Shown here: positions 1-6,864 of the stretch, piece after piece | Position numbering within the stretch: position 1 is the stretch's first letter | Layout: every line of letters starts with the position of its first letter | DNA from: Crocinitomix catalasitica ATCC 23190 | GTDB lineage: Bacteria; Bacteroidota; Bacteroidia; Flavobacteriales_D; Crocinitomicaceae | NCBI RefSeq assembly: GCF_000621625.1 | Contig: NZ_JHXV01000008.1 | Location: 144,695 to 208,694, forward strand | DNA length: 64,000 bases | Reading direction: 5' to 3' | The notes under the pieces: generated by a model | Told to the model about the DNA's origin: nothing | What the model saw: only the letters and a program-made list of their open reading frames with translations | The model's database searches: none | Made by a program: the position numbers and the translations under genes

Positions 1-106
1 ATTTGAAAGTTAATTTTTTGTTTGTAATCTGCTGCCCGCATTGATGACAATACGGTCCATGAATTTCAACATTACATATATTACATACTTTTAAAATTTC
101 GCCCAT
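1..106 (-). CDS. Zinc-ribbon membrane protein, DUF3667-like, N-terminal fragment
   Basis: Reading the minus strand from the ATG at 104-106 gives a 35-residue open frame that runs off the left edge of the window. It begins MGEILKVCNIC and continues with GPYCHQCGQ, so two CxxC pairs spaced like a zinc ribbon are visible. This is the usual start of the Bacteroidota DUF3667 family, where a short zinc ribbon precedes several membrane segments. The membrane part lies outside the window, so the family call rests on the ribbon alone. It has the same orientation as the next genes on its right. Confidence 0.5.
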   Translation of the reverse strand, partial: MGEILKVCNICNVEIHGPYCHQCGQQITNKKLTFK

Positions 107-467
107 TAAATTGGTGATTGTTTTACAAATAATATCAAAAGAATAGTGGCATGTTAAAAGGCATGGACCTTTGAGTTTATGCGAAGCCTATTTTTTAATT
201 TTTAAGTTTACTTTTTCTTTTATAAATATAATCAAATTAAAAAAAATAGGGGACTTAATAAATATGCCGCTTGAAAAGTATGGAAGGGCTATGCTTTAGG
301 TGTGTTTTTAGTCACGGTTATTTTTAATCCCACGAGACGTAAATTACATTCATTTGCGAATATTTTGGGTTGGTGTTGGAAAACAATGGCTCGGCTATGC
401 GCAGTGTGTCTGTGTTGCGTCTGCAACAGGTATATTGCGCATAGCCCTTGTTATGCCCTTTGCTTTA
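107..467. other. Non-coding stretch with a palindromic site
   Basis: No credible gene lies here. A plus-strand open frame at 302-526 is mostly made of the palindrome described separately at 382-456 and has no family likeness. The segment 180-300 is very AT-rich. Confidence 0.5.
382..456 (-). repeat. Nested inverted repeat, attC-like site C
   Basis: A perfect 11-bp inverted pair, GGCTATGCGCA at 393-403 and TGCGCATAGCC at 436-446, encloses a second hairpin (GTTGC 414-418, GCAAC 423-427). It is flanked by AACAA at 382-386 and TTGTT at 448-452. On the minus strand it starts about 12 bp after the stop codon of the small membrane-protein gene. The nested arms and outer AAC/GTT triplets resemble an integron attC site. 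A transcription terminator is possible but it lacks a clear T-tract. Confidence 0.45.
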
Positions 468-629
468 TTATTGTCTTTTTGCACTTTGTATTACAAACTT
501 TGAAAACAAGAATACTAGTCTTATAAAGACAATTATCGATACAATTGTGAAATAGCAAATTCCTCCAATAATAACAGATTTAACACTAATCCAAGTTCCT
601 AAATTAATAAAAACCTCAAAATAATACAT
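468..629 (-). CDS. Small membrane protein, unknown function
   Basis: This is a 53-residue open frame from the ATG at 627-629; a longer reading would use a TTG at 675-677. It carries two hydrophobic stretches: one near the N-terminus and one of about 20 residues rich in Ile, Val and Phe after a glycine pair. It ends with a basic tail (SAKRQ). No family is recognised. It lies between the CarboxypepD_reg-like gene and palindrome site C, in the same orientation as both, which fits a short cassette gene. Coding status rests on composition and context only. Confidence 0.35.
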   Translation of the reverse strand: MYYFEVFINLGTWISVKSVIIGGICYFTIVSIIVFIRLVFLFSKFVIQSAKRQ

Positions 630-735
630 TAAAGAGGTTGTCTGTGAAGTTGTTATGGATAAATACAAATGAACCAAGTTTTGGTCTTGAGGGTGAAGGG
701 TAAAATTGGCTTGCTAGTAGATTCAAATGTATGAT

Positions 736-2169
736 TCATTCAAAAGTGATAATTTGAAGTTTCCATTTACCATCAACGATGAACAAATTGAAAATTCTAT
801 TGTTAGCTTTTAATTCATAATGCTGAGAATCAATTTTGGTTAATGAATCAACACTCAGGTTTTCTAAAATTTCATTAAATTTTTTGATTATTTGGTTTTT
901 AACCGTGTCAGAAAAGTAATTACCCGTCGTGGTATAATTATCCTCTAAAATGGTAATCATGGTTTCTAGTTCATTATTTCTATAAATACATAAATATTTC
1001 AGAGCATAGATAATATCATCATTTTCAAATGCTGCAATAAAGGAGCTGAACAATTCGACAACACTTGATTGTGGATACTTAGATAAGTCCTCTTCAATAT
1101 TTTCAAATTGATTTAATTTTTGATTTTGTGGCTCGGTATAATTTAGTTCAGCTTTTACTTTTGGGAAGGATGCTGTTATATTAATACATGGTACTTGAAT
1201 AGAATGATCTGTCATATCCACTTGTTGCATAAAATACGGTATCAAAGAATCATGAAGTTCATGTTTGTATTTAGCCATATATACACTCCATTTGAGCCAT
1301 TCACCTGCAAAGGGCAGTTTATACCAAATTTTATTTTTATTATTTTGGTAAAGTTCGTATCTGGCTCCAAGAACAACACCATAACCACTTTTAACTTCGG
1401 TAACGAGCGTGTCTTTATGATAATCACCATTATTCACGGTGGCCTTATAAATCAATGTGTCTTGGTAAGGTTTTGAATCTGTATTCTCAAACCATTCAAT
1501 ACCAACGAAACACCCATTTTCCCTAATCATAATACGTTCATCAATTAAATCAAACTGCACCCACTCATTCCCCTTCGTTCCTGACTCCACAATGTTTGAA
1601 GAAGTGAGTTCTTTACCTGGTTTGATTTCTAATAAAGAAACATCATAAACATGTATTCTAAAATAAGCATTGGGAAAACCTTGATCTGTAATGTACACAT
1701 TGACGTATTTTAATACTCCAGGAGCTGAATAATTGTTTGGAATATAAACTGCTTGGATAGTTCCATTTTGAGACGTCATCCCATATTGGGGAAATAATTT
1801 TCTTGGCGTTTTTGTAATACCAAGTTTCTTCAATTTATACTTGCCTTTTTTTTGAACAACAACTACTTCATCTAATTGTTGTTGTTGTTTTGGAATTAAT
1901 TGTATTTTACTTGAAGAATGTAAATTGTTTACTGCAATTTTTTTTGTCTCAAAACCAATACTTGAAATGATTAAAGAATCATCATTAAAACGTAATGTAT
2001 CCAAATAAAAGTAGCCGTCGTGATTGGAGATTACATTTTTATTATTCTTAACAATACGTATATGAGTAAACGGGACTGGTTCAGAACTCAAACTGTCAAT
2101 AATTTGAATTTGAGCAAATTGATAACCATGGACAATTAAAAAAACTAATAAGGTCAATAATTTAAACAT
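736..2169 (-). CDS. Secreted protein with CarboxypepD_reg-like N-terminal domain
   Basis: A signal peptide (residues 1-19, ending FAQ) is followed at about 20-95 by a carboxypeptidase regulatory-like beta domain. Its pattern is typical of Bacteroidota surface proteins: PVPFTHIRI, then a DGYF turn, then a SIGFETK strand, ending in a QLDEVVV segment as in TonB-dependent receptor plugs. Unlike a SusC/TonB receptor, no barrel follows. The remaining 380 residues look like a mixed globular region that includes WVQFDLIDERI and FVGIEWFEN. The last 110 residues are predicted helical, then a short beta meander. The function is unknown, with an envelope or periplasmic location likely. A cassette-like palindrome lies 35 bp upstream. 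Confidence 0.6.
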   Translation of the reverse strand: MFKLLTLLVFLIVHGYQFAQIQIIDSLSSEPVPFTHIRIVKNNKNVISNHDGYFYLDTLRFNDDSLIISSIGFETKKIAVNNLHSSSKIQLIPKQQQQLDEVVVVQKKGKYKLKKLGITKTPRKLFPQYGMTSQNGTIQAVYIPNNYSAPGVLKYVNVYITDQGFPNAYFRIHVYDVSLLEIKPGKELTSSNIVESGTKGNEWVQFDLIDERIMIRENGCFVGIEWFENTDSKPYQDTLIYKATVNNGDYHKDTLVTEVKSGYGVVLGARYELYQNNKNKIWYKLPFAGEWLKWSVYMAKYKHELHDSLIPYFMQQVDMTDHSIQVPCINITASFPKVKAELNYTEPQNQKLNQFENIEEDLSKYPQSSVVELFSSFIAAFENDDIIYALKYLCIYRNNELETMITILEDNYTTTGNYFSDTVKNQIIKKFNEILENLSVDSLTKIDSQHYELKANNRIFNLFIVDGKWKLQIITFE

Positions 2170-2203
2170 AATATCAGTATTTGAAAAAGGATTAAAGCCA
2201 AAT

Positions 2204-2285
2204 CAACGATTTGGCGGTGTTTGTAAATAGCTCTGAACTTTTAAAAATCACCAAACGCCCTATTTGCTAAATATAGTGTTAGGTG
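2204..2285 (-). repeat. Imperfect inverted repeat, attC-like site B
   Basis: On the minus strand this lies about 4 bp after the stop codon of the 296-residue gene. The inner arms are TTTGTAAATAG (2220-2230) and CTATTTGCTAAA (2260-2271), which pair with a one-base bulge. The outer limits carry CAAC at 2204-2207 and GTTAGG at 2278-2283, matching the AAC...GTT geometry and the GTTRRRY core of integron attC sites. I recall similar intergenic sequences elsewhere in Bacteroidota, but cannot search here. A terminator is the alternative reading. Confidence 0.45.
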
Positions 2286-2288
2286 TTT

Positions 2289-3179
2289 TTATTTTTCTAT
2301 CATTATTTCGATTGGGTATTTTTTATAGCCAAAAATGCTTATTTGTTTATCTAGGTCTGTATATCTTTCCTCAAAACGCTCAAAGTTTTCTGAATAACCA
2401 AATGAACCTATTTTCTTTAATCCTTCAACTATTTTTACAGAACCTACTTTTTCAAATGAATCTTTAAACTTTAGTAAATCCTTGTGCTCAACGGCATCAA
2501 TTACAAACCCAAAAAGAAATTTAGGATTTCCACCAACATAGTCCCAAATAATTTCAACTCCTGGTTGTTCTTTTCTAGTTGTTTCTTTATCATATCCAGA
2601 GCCAATAGTTCTTCCTAAAATCATTTCTTTAGTAATTGATTTTTCTGTTGGTTTTTCGGAACTATTATAAATAGTTGGTACAAACCAATAATTACAATTT
2701 CCTCTATATTGGTCTATTTTGATACAGATTAAACTTCTATAACTATTGTCTTTAAGCTTAAATAACAAAATATCATTTTCGTTAAATATGAAGTTGGAAA
2801 TTTTGCGATACTTTTTTGGCTTTCGTATTTTAGTATTTTCTTTTTTGATTTTATTTAAAAACCGTGTTAACACACTTTTTCTTGATTTACCTTCTTTCTC
2901 AGATAACTTTCTCCATTCGTCTATACAAGCATTTTTCGCTATAACATTCTCAATATATTCAATTCTTTCAGATGTCATTAGTCCGATTTCCCAATACGCA
3001 AGTCCACAACTTGTTACATAAATTTCATTATCGAAAGCATCAAAATAATCAGGTTGCTTTATTGGGAATTCATTGAGTATCATTTCTGAAGTAGCTTCAC
3101 TATCATACAAGTCCATAATTCCCCAATAGGTATCGTGAGCTGTATCTCCGTCAATTATTTTAGTTCCATCTGTTGCCAT
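2289..3179 (-). CDS. Unknown protein, N-terminus resembling DUF4259
   Basis: A soluble 296-residue protein without signal peptide or membrane segments. The first residues (MATDGTKIIDGDTAHD) resemble the MGTWGTGxFxxDTA start of DUF4259 proteins. The following 90 residues, with an acidic helix, a W-E-I-G segment and a helix ending in DEWRKL, follow the same general plan. Residues 110-130 are strongly basic. The C-terminal part is a beta-rich domain (NDILLFKL, SLICIKI, YWFVPTIY, FLFGFVIDA). Function unknown. It lies between two palindromic sites and downstream of the NACHT gene in the same orientation; the separating site argues for an independent cassette rather than a tight operon partner. Confidence 0.5.
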   Translation of the reverse strand: MATDGTKIIDGDTAHDTYWGIMDLYDSEATSEMILNEFPIKQPDYFDAFDNEIYVTSCGLAYWEIGLMTSERIEYIENVIAKNACIDEWRKLSEKEGKSRKSVLTRFLNKIKKENTKIRKPKKYRKISNFIFNENDILLFKLKDNSYRSLICIKIDQYRGNCNYWFVPTIYNSSEKPTEKSITKEMILGRTIGSGYDKETTRKEQPGVEIIWDYVGGNPKFLFGFVIDAVEHKDLLKFKDSFEKVGSVKIVEGLKKIGSFGYSENFERFEERYTDLDKQISIFGYKKYPIEIMIEK

Positions 3180-3197
3180 TCAGTTTTTTTTGCATTA

Positions 3198-3332
3198 CAC
3201 ACAACGGTTTTGTGTATGGTTATTTGCGTGGTTTAAGCGCTAAAGTTAGCAAATAAAAACCGAATTGAAAGTCCGCGAGTACTTTCGTAACTAGCCTATT
3301 ACCAGGCAATTAATTATAGGCGGTGTTGTGCG
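3198..3332 (-). repeat. Long imperfect inverted repeat, attC-like site A
   Basis: The site fills the gap between the NACHT gene stop and the next gene. Outer arms CACAAC (3200-3205) and GTTGTG (3325-3330) are exact complements. Inside them TATGGTTATTTGC pairs imperfectly with the complement of GGCAATTAATTATA, and a central GAAAGT...ACTTTC stem caps the structure. The length (about 135 bp), bulged arms and terminal AAC/GTT triplets resemble a long attC site. It starts about 8 bp after the upstream stop codon, where an attC would lie. Confidence 0.45.
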
Positions 3333-3339
3333 TTCGGCT

Positions 3340-5739
3340 TTATTCAATTAGTTTATTTTTTTCAGTAACGCTGTTTCTTAATATGTGTTGAATTAAAAAT
3401 TTATTCTTATTCATTTTTCTTTTTATTCTTACATATTTTTTGTCGTCAATCGTCTTTTTCATTTTCAAGAAGTTTATATCAACATAGAGTATTCTATTCC
3501 AAACGATATCATCTCCAATTAAATCAGCGAATACTTCAAGTGAAAAAACAGAATTATTAATAAAAGCTAAAAAATATGCGATATTATAGTTTGTAATATT
3601 AGAAAGGTTATTCTTTTCATCTAATAAAACTTTTTCAAAAAATTCAATTGTTTCTTTGGTTGCAATATGTTTGGAACCAAAAACTGATTCAAATAAACTT
3701 TTACTTTGATTGATTATATTTACAAAGGGTAATTGATTTATGATAGAATCTGGGTTTTCTTCAGCTTCCTTATATATTGATTTGAAAAGATTATCAAATT
3801 CAACAATTAGCTTGTTGACTACAGATGTTCTATTTTCAATTGAAATAGCGTGACTAGCTTGTAAACATTTAGAATGGTTGTTTATGTAAGTAACTTTTTG
3901 TGCTGAATCAATTGGGATAATTTTTTCGATAATTGTTTTATGCAATTTGTTGCTTTTTGGGTTTTTTCCACAATAGAAAACTAAAGAATTACTCCACCAA
4001 TTATTGAAAAAGTTATCTATTAAAATATCATCGTCTTCATCTTCTATGCATAAACTAGCAAAGTATTCCTGAAAATAGTGATTAAAAAAGCTAAAAGAAT
4101 TACTAATCTCCTCAAAGTTAAATACGCCATTTCTTGATTTTAAATGAATTATAAAGTTGTCAATATCATTTAATTCATCATAATTATACTTTTCTCTTAA
4201 TGTGATTAAAAAGGTGTTTAAATCATCTTGACTTATTGAATTCCAGCCTAATTTATGTAAATAAAACGCTATGAAGGCAAGTATATTTTTAGTCTGTTCA
4301 TATTTATAGAGTTGCGTAAGTCCTTTAGTCGAATCCCATTTATCTAGGTAAACATCAGTAAATAGGTCATATAACGAAAATATATTAGCAGGTAATTCTT
4401 TTAAGTCAATTTTGTCATCACGATATAAAATAGCTAAAAGTGTTAACGAAAGTGGTGTTCGCTGTAATGTTGTATTCAACATTGAATTTTTCAATGCTGT
4501 AAGAAAGTTGTTCGTTTTACTACTGTTATTGGGAATGATTTTTTTTACAAGCGTCATAGCCTGTTTAAAATTGAAAGGAAGTAGTTCTGAATCCTTAAAA
4601 TCTTTAAATAGTTCTTGACTCTGTATGAAATTAAAACTTCTTGTAGCAATGATAATTTGATAGTTGTTTTCTTCGTTTTCTTTACTAAATTCTTCTATTT
4701 GCTGATAGATAGATAAACGAATTTCTGAATCTTTGATAAAATCTATTGAATCAAAAAGTAAAATAGTCTTTGAAAATTCACTTTTATTGAAATTCTCTCC
4801 TTTGGTTAATTCTTTAAATTGATTTTTAACTAAATCGTTAATGTCAATGTCCTTAGTTGTATGATTTTGTAAATCAAAATAGAAGACAGCATTTGGTTTT
4901 GGTTTGTCGGAATTTAATGCTTTTAAACCTATTCTTTTTAAAAACAACGTTTTGCCACTGGTTGGAATTCCGTGAATTATAAAGTTTTTGTTAGAATTAA
5001 GAATTTCATTAGAACCTTCAATATCCTCTTCTTTATACTTGCTGTCACTTTTGTCGTAAGTGATGTAATTATTTATTTTTTTTAATTCACGTGAGTAAGT
5101 TGTTTGAACATTCACGAATATTTGGTCGATATCGTCGAATTTCATATCAAAAACATTATTTGATATACTTATATCCGACAATTTCTTTTGTTGCTCAGTT
5201 GTGTATAAATTAAGAAAAGGTTCATTGTTGTCTAAAAATGATTCTTTAGTATGCCTTTCAATTTGTTCCTTTAATCCTTGATAATCCCATATTTTTATAT
5301 TTGGTAAAATACTCGGTTCAATAAATTTAGAGATTAATTTTGTTGCATTTGGTGTTACAGTCCCATTTATAACGATGAAAAGTTTAGAAACTATTTTCTC
5401 TTCTCCTTTTGGATTAGTGTAGGGTTCAGAAAGTGCAACGTTAATTTGATTTGCGATTTCATTCCCTTTGACAAAATCATTTTGAGTTGCTGGTTTGTTT
5501 TTTACTATTACTGCATACCATTTATCTTCTTCGAAATCTTCATCATATCTTGAAAAAACGAGGTCTTTCCCAAATTCATTTGGTCCGTGAGTAATTCTAA
5601 CATTATTGAATTTCTTTTTTTTAAAAAGAACAGCTAAATCTTCGAATAATTCCGTTTCGTAGCAACTTTTTTGAATAAATTCAAGTTTATCTTTTACACT
5701 TTTAAATGTTTTGTTCTTTGTTGTTTCTTTTTTACTCAT
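3340..5739 (-). CDS. PD-(D/E)XK-like/NACHT STAND ATPase, candidate defence protein
   Basis: The 799-residue protein has three parts. Residues 25-165 look like a restriction-endonuclase-like fold of the Mrr type, with GPNEFGKDLVF (Asp59) then WYAVIVKNK (Lys80). The residue expected to be acidic or Gln two before that Lys is Ile, so nuclease activity is uncertain. Residues 250-470 form a NACHT NTPase: Walker A GIPTSGKT at 257-264, Walker B ILLFD at 326-330, a sensor IIIATR, and the winged-helix signature TPLSLTLLAILYRDD...LPANIFSLYDLF. A later FFNHYFQEYFA segment is the usual NACHT HTFQEYFAA motif. The C-terminal 200 residues are helical and are likely the sensor. Effector-NACHT-sensor order is shared by Avs and bNACHT anti-phage proteins. 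It lies in a cassette-like region with no other defence gene. Confidence 0.75.
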   Translation of the reverse strand: MSKKETTKNKTFKSVKDKLEFIQKSCYETELFEDLAVLFKKKKFNNVRITHGPNEFGKDLVFSRYDEDFEEDKWYAVIVKNKPATQNDFVKGNEIANQINVALSEPYTNPKGEEKIVSKLFIVINGTVTPNATKLISKFIEPSILPNIKIWDYQGLKEQIERHTKESFLDNNEPFLNLYTTEQQKKLSDISISNNVFDMKFDDIDQIFVNVQTTYSRELKKINNYITYDKSDSKYKEEDIEGSNEILNSNKNFIIHGIPTSGKTLFLKRIGLKALNSDKPKPNAVFYFDLQNHTTKDIDINDLVKNQFKELTKGENFNKSEFSKTILLFDSIDFIKDSEIRLSIYQQIEEFSKENEENNYQIIIATRSFNFIQSQELFKDFKDSELLPFNFKQAMTLVKKIIPNNSSKTNNFLTALKNSMLNTTLQRTPLSLTLLAILYRDDKIDLKELPANIFSLYDLFTDVYLDKWDSTKGLTQLYKYEQTKNILAFIAFYLHKLGWNSISQDDLNTFLITLREKYNYDELNDIDNFIIHLKSRNGVFNFEEISNSFSFFNHYFQEYFASLCIEDEDDDILIDNFFNNWWSNSLVFYCGKNPKSNKLHKTIIEKIIPIDSAQKVTYINNHSKCLQASHAISIENRTSVVNKLIVEFDNLFKSIYKEAEENPDSIINQLPFVNIINQSKSLFESVFGSKHIATKETIEFFEKVLLDEKNNLSNITNYNIAYFLAFINNSVFSLEVFADLIGDDIVWNRILYVDINFLKMKKTIDDKKYVRIKRKMNKNKFLIQHILRNSVTEKNKLIE

Positions 5740-6163
5740 AAAGTCATTATTTACTCTTAACCACTAAGCTTTTTATAAAATTTAGCATAGAAAAACTTAG
5801 CAAATTTATTTTAGGTCAAGTTACAATTTTTTGTTTTATTTTTTTTAAACCCTCTCTTAATTATTGTTTCGTTCGAGTAAATAATACCTGCGTAATGATT
5901 TTCAGAATCTGATTGAAATACCGCTTAGTTTTTCGTTTGTAAGTATATATAGGTTTGAATTTTAGCTCAATTTTCGTTGGTCTGTCAGCTGACGCACAAC
6001 AACCGATTAAAACACACCAGTCCGTTTTATTCACTTTTATATTCGTATGTAAATATTTGTAAATAATTACAATCATTTAAGAATAGCTAAAAAGAATTCA
6101 AGTCAGGTGTTCAGGTTGTGGTTTCAAATATATGATTTCCAATTGAATATTGATCAACTTCAT
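5740..6163. other. Intergenic region, no supported gene
   Basis: This AT-rich gap separates the cassette-like region from the membrane operon. A 71-codon minus-strand frame (5861-6076) has a basic, low-complexity translation and no recognisable start signal or family. The minus-strand segment around 5990-6005 reads CGGTTGTTGTGCG, similar to the outer core of site A, so it may be the degenerate end of a further site; no matching second arm is evident. Confidence 0.3.
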
Positions 6164-6463
6164 CTAAAAATAACGATAATGTTGATCTTCTAAAATAGGC
6201 CAGATTACGTTGGTCAGATTGGCGATGATGCAAAAAATGAATGGGATCCAGGCCAGTCCTTTGTTCTTTTCGCTTTCTTTTTTAATCAAATAACGCGACC
6301 AAATATAAAGCAAACTCAAGGTGCCATATACGAGTGCCGAAAAACAAAGGTAGAAGAGATAGAAATATCCGAAAAAATCACTTGTAAATACATAGAGATG
6401 TAGGATAATTAATAGTCCTGTGAAAATTAAAAAAGCACTTTTTATTTGTGTCAATTCTTTCAT
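6164..6463 (-). CDS. Small three-to-four-helix membrane protein
   Basis: The 99-residue protein is almost wholly hydrophobic. Segments at about 10-27, 30-55 and 73-92 look like membrane helices, separated by a short basic loop (IKKESEKNKG). No family is recognised. It follows the 116-frame gene by 39 bp in the same direction and has a similar length and layout, including an aromatic loop before the last helix (LAWIPFIF here, YWSWASFIL there). The two may be paralogues or partners at the end of the DUF2339 operon. Confidence 0.6.
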   Translation of the reverse strand: MKELTQIKSAFLIFTGLLIILHLYVFTSDFFGYFYLFYLCFSALVYGTLSLLYIWSRYLIKKESEKNKGLAWIPFIFCIIANLTNVIWPILEDQHYRYF

Positions 6464-6502
6464 ATTATTCGTTTTAAAATAGGGTTTGTTTCTTGATGAT
6501 TT

Positions 6503-6817
6503 TTATCCAAAAGCCCAATGATGATCTTGGTTAATTTCAATGATTTCGAGGGTGATTAGGATGGTGTTAATAAGGGTGAAAAGGATGAATGACGCCCAAC
6601 TCCAATATTTGCTATTAGGTTGAGCATCTATTTTGCTCAATTGTTTTTTCGCAATCGCATAAAATATCGCGGAAATAATATATGCAATGGAAACAACAAT
6701 AACGAATCCGCCTGTCGCCCAAAGTAAAATGCCTGAAAGGGTGATATGTGTAGTGAGCGCAAAAAGTGTAATCGTAATTAGCCAAAAACTTAACTTGTAA
6801 ATATTTATTTGTTTCAT
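6503..6817 (-). CDS. Small three-helix membrane protein
   Basis: I place the start at the ATG at 6815-6817, giving 104 residues (MKQINIYKL...). A longer frame begins at 6853, but its first 12 residues lack the hydrophobic character of the rest and run into the upstream gene's spacer. Three membrane segments are visible at about 8-28, 33-55 and 78-95, with a basic loop (KKQLSK) between the second and third. No family is recognised. It is 47 bp downstream of the DUF2339 gene and probably co-transcribed with it. Confidence 0.6.
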   Translation of the reverse strand: MKQINIYKLSFWLITITLFALTTHITLSGILLWATGGFVIVVSIAYIISAIFYAIAKKQLSKIDAQPNSKYWSWASFILFTLINTILITLEIIEINQDHHWAFG

Positions 6818-6864
6818 AGATTTTAGATTAACGGTGCGAACCGAAGTCCGCACCTGATTTAGAT

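Noticed and set aside
302..526. Plus-strand open frame of 74 codons
   Set aside because: It mostly crosses the site C palindrome and lies opposite a more plausible small gene; no family or start signal.
2247..2285. Simple transcription terminator reading of site B
   Set aside because: The arms are bulged, there is no clear T-tract on the coding strand, and the outer AAC/GTT triplets fit attC better; still kept as an alternative.
5861..6076. Minus-strand open frame of 71 codons
   Set aside because: Basic, low-complexity translation with no homology signal; treated as intergenic.
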